From Propionivibrio sp. (GTDB lineage: Bacteria > Pseudomonadota > Gammaproteobacteria > Burkholderiales > Rhodocyclaceae), in NCBI RefSeq assembly GCF_029255185.1, contig NZ_JAPUVO010000131.1, positions 1 through 64,000 of the forward strand: a DNA stretch of 64,000 nt. Direction: 5' to 3'. A model generated the notes under the pieces. It did not search any database. It worked only from the letters and a program-made list of their open reading frames with translations, and was not told where the DNA came from. Numbering within the stretch: the first letter of the stretch is position 1; every line of letters begins with the position of its first letter. Shown here in pieces: positions 26,948 to 34,284 of the stretch. The translations under genes were made by a program, and so were the position numbers.

Positions 26948-27250
26948 TTACGCCGCCTTAACCACCGCGACCGGTCTTGCACCAACAATGATTGCTTGAA
27001 GACTGCCAAACTGAATAACCTGATCAACTTCAAGGTCAAGTTCGAGCGGATAATGAAAATTGAACTTGGCAACAGATTCTGGCGCAACATCCAATTCATT
27101 CGTGGTTGAGCCGTAACCCACCCGCGTCATCTTCGGTGTGGCCATGTTCTCTACCGGAACTTCAATCACCAGCTTGCCCATGTCGTAAGCTTTGCCACTA
27201 GCCTTCGCAATTCCTGTCATGCGGTAGGCCCCTAAGGCTTTAACTCTCAT
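26948..27250 (-). CDS. Inovirus single-stranded DNA-binding protein (pV-like)
   Basis: A 100-residue protein resembling helix-destabilising proteins of filamentous phages (pV). It has an OB-fold-like beta-rich sequence including GKLVIEVPVENM and YPLELDLEVDQVIQFG. It would coat the phage plus strand before packaging and limit conversion to the double-stranded form. It is the first gene of the leftward operon, with GGAGGAAA before the ATG, and faces the repressor gene across the operator array. Confidence 0.7.
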   Translation of the reverse strand: MRVKALGAYRMTGIAKASGKAYDMGKLVIEVPVENMATPKMTRVGYGSTTNELDVAPESVAKFNFHYPLELDLEVDQVIQFGSLQAIIVGARPVAVVKAA

Positions 27251-27276
27251 TTGGTTTTCCTCCTTGGTTAGGTTGC

Positions 27277-27342
27277 GTTACAATTCGTAACGAATCAAAC
27301 AATAGTTACTAAACGTAACGTTGTCAAGTTACAAAACGAAGC
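27277..27342. promoter_or_regulatory. Three-site operator between ssb and repressor
   Basis: GTTAC-AATTC-GTAAC (27277-27291), GTTAC-TAAAC-GTAAC (27305-27319) and the degenerate GTTAC-AAAAC-GAAGC (27328-27342). Sites have identical 5-bp arms and 5-bp spacers, with centres 28 and 23 bp apart. This is the layout of a phage immunity operator controlling divergent promoters. Confidence 0.7.
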
Positions 27343-27371
27343 TAAACTAAGGGAGTCAACGGAGAGGAACG

Positions 27372-27932
27372 ATGGGAAAAATAAAAGAATTACTAGACAG
27401 TGCTAAAGCAAAAAAAGGAATAGAAACAGACTATGCATTAGCCGCAGAGCTAGGAATTCCTAGAGCCTTAGTACATTACTACTACAAAGGCGAGCGCATT
27501 CCAGATGAATACGCTTGCATGAAAATTGCAGAAATATTGGAAATACCGCTTGACGTAGTAATCGCGAACGTCAGAAGCGAATCAGAGAAAGACGAGACAC
27601 GGCGGGAGGCGTGGAAACGATACGCAAAAAAGCTCGTCAGAATCGCCGCTTCTTTTATGATCGCCGCATTGCTCGGCCTGTCAAGTACGACCCTGATAAT
27701 GACAGGAGAAGCAAAAGCCCAGACGCAGCAAGGGATTCAGAGCGGCGAAAGTGAAGTGAACAGAATACAAATTATGCGACTTTTGTGGATTTTTGGCTTC
27801 AGTTCTGGCTTTACTTGGTCGCTGGATTTTTGGCATCAGATCCAACGCATTCGCCCCAGCCTGAGTTATCCCCGGTTTCTGTGGATAAAGCGCCCCGTCA
27901 CTGAGGCGTGTGCTTTGGTGGCAAGGGATTAA
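27372..27932 (+). CDS. Inovirus HTH repressor with a C-terminal membrane segment
   Basis: The N-terminal 70 residues form a Cro/CI-like or DUF3693-type HTH (DYALAAELGIPRALVHYYYK, then PDEYACMKIAEILEIP). A basic stretch precedes a hydrophobic segment (FMIAALLGLSSTTLIMTG) at about 97-114. It is the only phage gene on the plus strand and faces the ssb gene over a three-site operator, so it is the likely immunity repressor. GGAGAGG precedes the ATG. The frame runs through the attR site at residue ~132, so its last 55 residues are encoded by the neighbouring prophage. Confidence 0.7.
   Translation: MGKIKELLDSAKAKKGIETDYALAAELGIPRALVHYYYKGERIPDEYACMKIAEILEIPLDVVIANVRSESEKDETRREAWKRYAKKLVRIAASFMIAALLGLSSTTLIMTGEAKAQTQQGIQSGESEVNRIQIMRLLWIFGFSSGFTWSLDFWHQIQRIRPSLSYPRFLWIKRPVTEACALVARD
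27755..27782 (+). other. Hybrid att site between the two tandem prophages
   Basis: AGTGAACAGAA matches the XerD arm ATTTAACATAA at 8 of 11 positions. The centre TACAAA and arm TTATGCGACTT are identical to the left site. It marks the junction between the complete first prophage and the truncated second one. A conserved XerC arm with a weaker XerD arm resembles VGJphi-type double-stranded attP sites. Confidence 0.7.
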
Positions 27933-27935
27933 AGA
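27783..27935 (+). repeat. Right copy of the inovirus terminal repeat
   Basis: Second copy of the terminal repeat described at 22040, again with the identical TTATCCCC...GTGGATAA block. The DnaA-box-like TGTGGATAA is at 27880-27888. The terminator stem following it is degenerate (GCGCCCCGTCACTGAGGCG). It forms the left end of the second prophage. Confidence 0.8.
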
Positions 27936-27954
27936 AACGCTGCCTTTAAAGGCT

Positions 27955-28281
27955 TCATTCAAAAATCGGGGCGAGTTTTGCCAGAACCTCTTCCATGATC
28001 GAAACTGGCACGGTGTCGACCTTGCGCGCATTACGAGCACCAAGATCAAGCACACGAGGCTGATCACAGCGAACAACACCGGTTGTTTTGATACCCGTCA
28101 AAGGAACAGCGAACCCAATGCGACGGGCAAAGTCACCACCAGTGGTGATCGGGCAAATCACCGGTAACTTGGTTGCCTCGTTAAACTCGACAGGCGACAC
28201 AACCAGAACGGGACGGCTACCGCGTTGTTCACGCCCTTCAGTCGGATCAAGCGAGACCAGGTAAATATCACCGCGCCTCAT
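27955..28281 (-). CDS. mazF: mRNA interferase toxin, MazF/ChpB family
   Basis: A 108-residue PemK/MazF toxin. It has MRRGDIYLVSLDPTEGREQR, then the conserved RPVLVVSP and PVICPITTGGDFARR, and VRCDQPRVLDLGARNA. It is an endoribonuclease acting at short mRNA motifs. Full length. It overlaps the antitoxin gene by 4 bp (ATGA). It occupies the place in the second prophage that mqsRA holds in the first. Sequence alone cannot separate MazF from ChpB/PemK. Confidence 0.9.
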   Translation of the reverse strand: MRRGDIYLVSLDPTEGREQRGSRPVLVVSPVEFNEATKLPVICPITTGGDFARRIGFAVPLTGIKTTGVVRCDQPRVLDLGARNARKVDTVPVSIMEEVLAKLAPIFE

Positions 28282-28535
28282 ATCAGTTCACGACCCACAG
28301 CCGGCGCATCAACCCATTCGCGTTCTTCCGCCGGTTGTGGTTGTGAATAATCCGAAGTCGCCAGAAGTTCCGCAAGCGTGTAACGCAGCCGAGGCTTAGG
28401 ATCAACCACCAGACGGCCATCAGTGACCGCCACGCCTACGGTGGCCCCTACTTGGAGGTGCAATTGGTCAAGAAACGCTGGCGGAACGGCCAGCATGACC
28501 GAGCCGCCGACCTTGCGCAAATTAGTTGTGTGCAT
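28278..28535 (-). CDS. mazE: Antitoxin, MazE/ChpS family
   Basis: An 85-residue AbrB/SpoVT-fold antitoxin. NLRKVGGSVMLAVPPAFLDQ followed by LQVGATVGVAVTDGRLVVDP is the swapped-hairpin DNA-binding domain, and the acidic C-terminus (AEEREWVDAPA) is the toxin-binding tail. GGAGGTG precedes the ATG. A perfect palindrome (28553-28567) lies upstream. It is the first gene of the pair. Confidence 0.9.
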   Translation of the reverse strand: MHTTNLRKVGGSVMLAVPPAFLDQLHLQVGATVGVAVTDGRLVVDPKPRLRYTLAELLATSDYSQPQPAEEREWVDAPAVGRELI

Positions 28536-28552
28536 AATGCACCTCCATCGAG

Positions 28553-28567
28553 TTTAATTATATTAAA
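28553..28567. promoter_or_regulatory. Palindromic operator of mazEF
   Basis: TTTAAT-TAT-ATTAAA, a perfect 6-bp inverted repeat 18 bp upstream of the mazE ATG, within an A+T-rich promoter-like stretch. MazE-type antitoxins autoregulate by binding palindromes here. Confidence 0.6.
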
Positions 28568-28599
28568 GTATAACCGTGATTGATCAGCACTGCAAGCTT

Positions 28600-28874
28600 C
28601 GGTCTGTCGAAAACCACCTGTTCACTTGGATCCACCACAGATAAAAAGCGGTTTTGTAGGGAAAGGCGTCAACCCGGGACACGGCCATCGGGTTGAGCCT
28701 GCCGGCTCGGATACCCAGTGCCCTTCGGTAGGAAAGACCGGGTGAACCCACCGATCCTCCGTGGTGGCGGCCCGGCCGCGCACGATGCTGCGCGCGACGA
28801 CGGTGAGAAAAGACAACAAAGGCTTAAAAGCATCGTGCCCGTGTCGCTCCTACGTCGCGCCCCGCGGCACGATG
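28600..28874 (-). promoter_or_regulatory. Second copy of the inovirus intergenic region
   Basis: Diverged but collinear with 22990-23291. The inner stem CGCGCA/TGCGCG is retained (28777-28794). The terminal hairpin CATCGTGCC/GGCACGATG spans 28831-28874, directly abutting the stop codon of the zot remnant. No gene. A likely origin/packaging region of the second prophage. Confidence 0.6.
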
Positions 28875-29318
28875 TCAGTATTTTGGGATGTGAAGGGCAG
28901 GATTGAAGCGCGGATTGGTCGAGTCGTTGGCCACTGGCCTCATACCCTCAGGCAGGAAGGACATTTTATCCGTAGGCGGCAGGCCCATCGGCGGCGGCTC
29001 CGTGGTGGCGAGCCTGACCGGATCAGTTTTGAGCGGTTCATTCCTGACCAACTGCCCACCTCCCCTGCCTTTGTTACCAAACGCCTGAAAAAATCCATTA
29101 TTGACGATCTGCTGGCAAAGCTCTTGCAGCATATCGAGCAACGTCGCCTGCTGGCTATAGCATTTACAGCCCCGGTTTTTAGAACTCAGGCAGGCCGTCG
29201 GGAGCGGAACCTCATCCGGTTCAGTCAATTTATCGTAGATCGGCGCCGTGTAGGCCAGGCACTGGACCCGGGGTTGATAGGCCGCCACGTAATCCGCCGG
29301 GGTCATGAGTTTCTGAAC
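28875..29318 (-). pseudogene. Truncated zot of the second prophage
   Basis: Encodes the C-terminal about 145 residues of a Zot-like protein (MTPADYVAAYQPRVQCLAYT onward), nearly identical in order to the C-terminus of the intact zot at 23292. Homology ends a few residues upstream of this Met, near 29318. Beyond that the frame hits a stop without the ATPase domain or the membrane segment. The rest of the second prophage (coat, rep, ssb, repressor, right att) is absent, so a deletion removed it. Confidence 0.85.
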
Positions 29319-29641
29319 GCCAAGAAAATGGGCGCCGTTCGATCACTTCACGCGACACAGGATGGGGCGTGAGTGGGGTTGTACCGTGATGACATTTCCA
29401 TCAGCTTAGCGCGGCCGCTGGCCGCAACCAAAAGGTGTCGCCCTCGACGCGGCGGATTGAATTTTCGAGGACAATAAGGATTTGCCCGAAGCGGATCGCT
29501 TTCGCAAACTTGCCACCGCGAGCAAACATTTCCGGCGTCGGTAATGATCAAGGCGTCGCGAACACGCCGCGCTATCCGGGCTGCTGTACCGACCACGGCG
29601 GCCAGTGCGCGTATGCGGACGAGGCCCAGCGCCTGCCGGAC
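29319..29641. other. Deletion-scar region without recognisable genes
   Basis: Between the zot remnant and dgkA several overlapping frames are open on both strands, but none has a recognisable protein, a good start or a consistent reading. It is probably decayed mobile or chromosomal DNA left by the deletion that removed the right part of the second prophage. Confidence 0.4.
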
Positions 29642-30049
29642 TTACCCCCAGAGGACGCAAAACCAGACAAATGCCACGTTGATCAGCGCCAGCAGGACGG
29701 CCGCGCTGCCAATGTCTTTGGCGCGTTTGGACAGATGATGCCGATCAAGGGAGATCCGATCCACTGCGGCTTCGATCGCCGAATTGAGCAACTCGACAAT
29801 TAGCACCAGCAAAATGCTGGCGATCATCAGAGCCCGGCCAAGGCCGCTCACCGGCAGAAAAAAGCTGGCGGGAATCAGCAGCGCGGCAAGCCGTGCCTCC
29901 TGACGAAAAGCGTCTTCACAGGTGAAAGCCGCACGCAATCCGGCCAGCGAATAGTGCATGGCATTCCAGATTCGCTGCACACCGGTTTTTCCCTTGAAGG
30001 GGCTTTCTTCAAACACCAGCTTCTCCTCGCCAGGAATATGAAGTGGCAA
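29642..30049 (-). CDS. dgkA: Diacylglycerol kinase
   Basis: A 135-residue integral membrane kinase. It matches E. coli DgkA: AGLRAAFTCEDAFRQEARLA, then three membrane spans, the catalytic VELLNSAIEAAVDRISLDRH, and LSKRAKDIGSAAVLLALIN. It phosphorylates diacylglycerol released during envelope glycan synthesis. About 20 extra N-terminal residues (HIPGEEKLVFEESPFKGKT) precede the usual start; a later GTG/ATG start (MHYSLAG) is less likely. Confidence 0.93.
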   Translation of the reverse strand: MPLHIPGEEKLVFEESPFKGKTGVQRIWNAMHYSLAGLRAAFTCEDAFRQEARLAALLIPASFFLPVSGLGRALMIASILLVLIVELLNSAIEAAVDRISLDRHHLSKRAKDIGSAAVLLALINVAFVWFCVLWG

Positions 30050-30129
30050 GTATACCGGCCTCGCCGGTGACCGCTCAAATCCAAGCCTTGTCCAACGTGT
30101 CCAGATGGACCAGGCCCATGCAGACGTCT

Positions 30130-30239
30130 GCGGACCGGCGATCGAGCATCTCTGCGGCGGGCCTACCGGGACTATGACGATCCGCGCTATGAGCGCCTAG
30201 CCACGCTGTCTGTCTCGCACCTGTACAACCTGCTCTAGC
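30130..30239 (+). pseudogene. Integrase-type transposase remnant
   Basis: A short frame reads ASLRRAYRDYDDPRYERLAT then LSVSHLYNLL and a stop. The segment RxYxxYDxPRYERLAxxSVxHLYNLR is common in DDE integrase-like insertion-sequence transposases. There is no start and the rest of the gene is gone. It ends exactly at the short inverted-repeat element at 30235, which supplies the stop (TAG). Confidence 0.45.
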
Positions 30240-30393
30240 AGCCTGTCGGACTTGACCAAGTCGGCTGCAAAATGTGGGAAGACGGCTCATTTTCGCCCGT
30301 GTTTCTGCGCGAATAGAATAACTATTCGCTTGAAAAACTGCGCTCGCCCCCCACATTTTTCGCTTCGACCCATCAAGTTCGACAGGCTGCTAG
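30235..30393. mobile_element. MITE-like element with 21-bp inverted repeats
   Basis: A 159-bp segment bounded by CTAGCAGCCTGTCGGACTTGA and its inverted copy with one mismatch (30235-30255 and 30373-30393). It contains no gene. It interrupts the transposase remnant on its left and overlaps the alr stop codon on its right. Size, terminal inverted repeats and lack of coding content fit a non-autonomous element. No target duplication is obvious beyond the CTAG ends. Confidence 0.6.
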
Positions 30394-31478
30394 ACCTCGA
30401 CCACCGGCACGCGCCGGGCGAGTGCGCAAAACAGCTCGTAACTGACGGTCCCGGCGGCGGCGGCGACTTCGTCGGCGGGCAGGCCTTCGCCCCACAGCAC
30501 GACCGGGCTGTCGACGCCGGCTTCAGGAAGGTCGGTCAGATCGCAGGCCAGCATGTCCATTGACACCCGGCCCAGGGTTGCGCTGCGCCGACCGGCGACC
30601 AGAATCGGCGTACCGCTTGGGGCATGGCGTGGATAGCCGTCAGCGTAGCCGCAGGCAACGATGCCCAGCCGCGTCGGCCGTTGCGCGGCGAAAGTACCGC
30701 CATAGCCGACGCGTTCGCCGACGCCGATCTCCTGTACGGCCATGATTTTGCTGTGCAGTGTCATCACCGGTTTCAGATCAAGGCTGGCAGCGCTGATGTC
30801 AGCAAAGGGGCTGCCGCCGTAGAGCATGATTCCGGGCCGCGCCCAGTCGTGCGCGGTGTGCGGATGATGCAGGATGGCCGCTGAATTGGCGAGCGAAACG
30901 GGAGTATCTTCAGGCCAGCCTGCGCGCATGGCGGCGAAGCGCTCAAGTTGCCAGTCGACGCCGCGGCCGCCATCAGCTTCGGCAAAGTGCGCCATCAGCG
31001 TCAGCGCGCCAATTGCCGTTGACGCGGCCAGTTCGCGATGCACGGCCGGCAGTTGGGCCGGGGTAAAGCCGAGGCGGTTCATTCCGGTATTAAGCTTGAG
31101 ATAGATTGGCAGACGCAACGGCAGCGCGGCGGCACGGATCATTTGCAGTTGTTCGCTGCGGTGAATACAAGGAATCAGCCCGTACTGAGCACAGACGGTC
31201 ACATCGTCGGGTTCGAAAAAGCCCTCAAGCAGCAAAATGGGCTGACGGATGCCGGCATCACGCAAAGCCACCGCCGCTTCCAGTTCGAGCAGTGCGAAGC
31301 CATCGGCCACATCGGCCAGCGCCGTCGCCGCGCGCGGCAGACCATGCCCATAGGCGTCGGCCTTGACCACGGCCCATACCTTGGCCGGCCTTGGCGCAGT
31401 TGCAAGCCGTCTTCTCGCGACGTGGTAATTGTGACGCAGCGCCGAGAGGTCGATGCGTGCTTGAATCGGACGCGGCAT
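30390..31478 (-). CDS. alr: Alanine racemase
   Basis: A 362-residue PLP-dependent racemase supplying D-alanine for peptidoglycan. The PLP lysine motif is VWAVVKADAYGHG near residue 33-45. The catalytic Tyr region is GERVGYGGTFAA, and LGIVACGYADGYPRH follows. The start at MPRPIQARIDLSALRHNYHV (31478) matches the family; the frame is open 18 codons further upstream. The last codon and stop lie inside the terminal repeat of the MITE-like element. Confidence 0.95.
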   Translation of the reverse strand: MPRPIQARIDLSALRHNYHVARRRLATAPRPAKVWAVVKADAYGHGLPRAATALADVADGFALLELEAAVALRDAGIRQPILLLEGFFEPDDVTVCAQYGLIPCIHRSEQLQMIRAAALPLRLPIYLKLNTGMNRLGFTPAQLPAVHRELAASTAIGALTLMAHFAEADGGRGVDWQLERFAAMRAGWPEDTPVSLANSAAILHHPHTAHDWARPGIMLYGGSPFADISAASLDLKPVMTLHSKIMAVQEIGVGERVGYGGTFAAQRPTRLGIVACGYADGYPRHAPSGTPILVAGRRSATLGRVSMDMLACDLTDLPEAGVDSPVVLWGEGLPADEVAAAAGTVSYELFCALARRVPVVEV

Positions 31479-31628
31479 GGGATGAATGCTTCCTTGGCTG
31501 CTTGTTGATGGGATCAGGAGTATCAACCGCATTTTGCCTCAACACAAGGCGCACGTCCGCTCCGGGAAAAAATGCGGATCAGGCACGCTAACAACTTCCG
31601 GGCTTTCATGGTATAAATCCGCCACTCA

Positions 31629-32918
31629 ATGAGAGCGCGACCCGATTCCAAGATGCCTTTTGGCTTTTACATCATTATGGCGGCGCAATTTTTTTCCGCG
31701 CTTGCCGACAATGCCCTGCTCATTGTTGCTATTGCCGCCCTGCGCGAAATGCACGCGCCGGCGGCCTATGAGCCACTGCTAAAAACCTTCTTTACCGTCT
31801 CCTACGTTGTGCTGGCCGCCTTTGTCGGGGCCTTTGCCGACTCCATGCCCAAGTGGCGGGTGATGTTCATCAGCAACACGGTCAAGATTGTTGGCTGCGC
31901 CATGATGTTCGTTAACGTCCATCCGCTGTTGGCCTACGCCGTCGTCGGCCTCGGCGCCGCCGCCTACTCACCAGCCAAATACGGCATCCTGACCGAGTAC
32001 CTGCCACATCGCCTGCTCGTCATCGCCAACGGCTGGATCGAGGGATTGACCGTATGCGCCATCATTCTGGGCGTTGTCATCGGCGGCGCACTAATCCAGC
32101 CGGCAATCGCCTACAAACTGTTGTCGCTTGACTTCCCCATAATTAACACCGGAATCGACACGGTCAGCGAAATGGGGCTGTGTTTCGTCGGTGCCTTTTA
32201 TATCCTGGCGTCGATGTTCAACCTCTATGTACCGGAGACCGGCGTCGATCACAAGACGCTGCACAAAAACCCCTGGTACCTGATGCGTGAGTTCAACCAC
32301 TGTCTGGTGCTGCTCTGGCGCGACCGTTTGGGGCAGATCTCGCTAGCGGTCACCACCCTCTTCTGGGGAGCCGGCGCCACCTTGCAGTTCATCGTGATCA
32401 AATGGGCCGAAGTGTCACTGCAACTCGACCTGTCCAAATCGAGCATGCTGCAGGGTGTCGTCGCGCTGGGCGTCGCGCTGGGCGCCGTCGGCGCGGCCAA
32501 AATGATCACGCTGCGCAAATCGCTCGGCGTCATCCCTCTCGGTATCGCAATGGGCCTCATCGTGCTGGTCATGAACTTCGTCCACTTTGTATGGCTGGCC
32601 GTTCCGCTGCTCATCATCATCGGCGGGCTTTCCGGCTATTTTGTCGTGCCTATGAACGCGCTGCTTCAGCACCGTGGTCACATCCTGATGGGCGCCGGCC
32701 ATTCAATCGCCGTCCAGAATTTCAACGAGAACCTGTCGATTCTCATGATGACCGGCATCTATTACCTGATGGTCAAGATTGATCTCTCGATTTACTGGGT
32801 GATCACGCTCTTCGGCCTCTTCGTCAGCGCCAGCATGCTGCTCGTCAAGCGCCGCCACCAGGCCAACCAGCTTAAACACGACGACGTCATTCACCTCGAC
32901 GACGGTGGCAGCCACTGA
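31629..32918 (+). CDS. lplT: Lysophospholipid transporter LplT
   Basis: A 429-residue major-facilitator protein. AAQFFSALADNALLIVAIAA near the N-terminus, GLGAAAYSPAKYGILTEYLP, TLFWGAGATLQF and the late FVVPMNALLQHRGH match LplT. It flips lysophospholipids across the inner membrane for reacylation. E. coli encodes it with aas; no acyltransferase gene is adjacent here. It is divergent from alr. Confidence 0.9.
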   Translation: MRARPDSKMPFGFYIIMAAQFFSALADNALLIVAIAALREMHAPAAYEPLLKTFFTVSYVVLAAFVGAFADSMPKWRVMFISNTVKIVGCAMMFVNVHPLLAYAVVGLGAAAYSPAKYGILTEYLPHRLLVIANGWIEGLTVCAIILGVVIGGALIQPAIAYKLLSLDFPIINTGIDTVSEMGLCFVGAFYILASMFNLYVPETGVDHKTLHKNPWYLMREFNHCLVLLWRDRLGQISLAVTTLFWGAGATLQFIVIKWAEVSLQLDLSKSSMLQGVVALGVALGAVGAAKMITLRKSLGVIPLGIAMGLIVLVMNFVHFVWLAVPLLIIIGGLSGYFVVPMNALLQHRGHILMGAGHSIAVQNFNENLSILMMTGIYYLMVKIDLSIYWVITLFGLFVSASMLLVKRRHQANQLKHDDVIHLDDGGSH

Positions 32919-32937
32919 GCTACTGAAAATCAGGGCC

Positions 32938-33441
32938 TCAGCAAATCAGTGGTGCATTGGGCAGTTCGTCCGGGTTGTCAGCGGACGTCGGAAAATGCTC
33001 GGCAAGCGCCCGGGTGATTTCGTCCAGTGCCCGCAGCGATCCGCTTTCGTATTGCCCTACGCGAAACGCCATCTCCATACGGCCACAGACCGCGCGCCAG
33101 AACCCTTCGCCAACTCTGAGATGAATTCCGCGATCGGCGACAATCTCGACGCAGTGGTCGATCAACTGCAGGTAGATCAGGACACCGCTATTGTGCTCGG
33201 TGTCCCAAACGCCAAGCTGTGCGAACAACTCGGTCGCCCGCTGCCGTGGGGTCTGATCGTGCAGCAATCCAGGCAGCGGCAGATTGGCTTCGACGACGAA
33301 GCGCAATTCGCCCTGGTGACTGCGTTCAGAGGCCGTGATGGCCTGTTCGATGCGGCGCAGCGCCGATTTCGGGAAGGCGCGCAACACCCACCAGCCGGGT
33401 ATCACCAAATGCTGTACTAGTCTGGAGAGCCGCATTACCAA
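32938..33441 (-). CDS. TPM-domain protein, short form
   Basis: A 167-residue protein with a TPM (YgcG/TPM_phosphatase) domain: ALRRIEQAITASERSHQGEL near the N-terminus, LGVWDTEHNSGVLIYLQLID, and ADRGIHLRVGEGFWRAVC. It lacks a cleavable signal peptide or a long membrane segment. It is the third gene of lemA - TPM(278 aa) - TPM(167 aa), overlapping the previous one by 7 bp. The biochemical role is unknown. Confidence 0.8.
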   Translation of the reverse strand: MVMRLSRLVQHLVIPGWWVLRAFPKSALRRIEQAITASERSHQGELRFVVEANLPLPGLLHDQTPRQRATELFAQLGVWDTEHNSGVLIYLQLIDHCVEIVADRGIHLRVGEGFWRAVCGRMEMAFRVGQYESGSLRALDEITRALAEHFPTSADNPDELPNAPLIC

Positions 33442-34271
33442 CCTCCCGAGGCGCCACCGCCGCCAAAGCTTCCGCCGCCGCCCGAGAAGCCACCGCCACC
33501 CCTGAACCCGCCGCCGGAAGACCAGCCGCCAAGACCGCCCATGCCACCACCAAAGAGCGAAGCAAGAAAGGCGACAATCCCGGCAACGATGGCAAGCAGC
33601 ATTGAGGAAAAGAACAAGGAGGCCATAATGCCGGCTACACCGCCAATGACTCCAGCGGCCAGAAAGCGGCCAAAGACGGCGCGCAAAACACCGCCAACAA
33701 CAAAAACCAGAATGAAACCAACGAAGATCAGCGATTCAAAATCGATCCCAGCGCCCACCGCTTTGTTCGCCGGCATTGGCTTTGGCAACGATTCGCCACC
33801 AATGACCTTGATCATCGCATCGACTCCGGCATCAATCCCGGCGTAGAAATCGCTCTGCTTGAAGTACGGACTGATCGTTTCGCTAATGATGCGTTTGGCG
33901 GTGGCGTCGTTGAGCGCCCCCTCCAACCCGTAGCCAACCTCGATGCGCAGCTTCCTGTCCTGCTTAGCAATCAGCAGCAAGGCCCCGTCGTCAACGCCCT
34001 TGCGCCCGAGTTTCCACGTTTCAGCAACCCGCAACGCATATTCCGCGACACTCTCGGGAGTCACCGTAGCCACCATCAGCACAGCGATCTGCGAGCCTTT
34101 CTGGCGCTCAAAACCAGCCAGCTTCGCATCCAGCCGGGAAAGCTGATCCGCCGAGAGTGTTGCCGTCTGGTCAATGACATGCGCGCTCAGCTTCGGAACG
34201 GCCTGCAACTGCTGCGCTCCGACCAGGCTGGAGAAGCACAGGAAGCAAAGCGCAATCAGTGTGCGCAGCAT
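33435..34271 (-). CDS. TPM-domain membrane protein with a glycine-rich tail (YgcG-like)
   Basis: A 278-residue protein. A signal peptide (MLRTLIALCFLCFSSLVGAQ) is followed by an extracytoplasmic TPM domain (about 25-155) with HVIDQTATLSADQLSRLDAK, GSQIAVLMVATV and DDGALLLIAKQDRKLRIEVG. Hydrophobic segments near 175-245 follow, and the tail (about 246-278) is Gly/Ser-rich with GGGG blocks. This is the YgcG/TPM architecture regularly paired with LemA. Start 34271 is chosen at the signal peptide. Confidence 0.88.
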   Translation of the reverse strand: MLRTLIALCFLCFSSLVGAQQLQAVPKLSAHVIDQTATLSADQLSRLDAKLAGFERQKGSQIAVLMVATVTPESVAEYALRVAETWKLGRKGVDDGALLLIAKQDRKLRIEVGYGLEGALNDATAKRIISETISPYFKQSDFYAGIDAGVDAMIKVIGGESLPKPMPANKAVGAGIDFESLIFVGFILVFVVGGVLRAVFGRFLAAGVIGGVAGIMASLFFSSMLLAIVAGIVAFLASLFGGGMGGLGGWSSGGGFRGGGGFSGGGGSFGGGGASGGW

Positions 34272-34284
34272 GGGGGTTTGCAAA

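Noticed and set aside
29348..29660. Overlapping open frames on both strands beside the zot remnant
   Set aside because: No frame shows protein-like conservation, a clear start or a known motif. Listed only as a gene-free scar.
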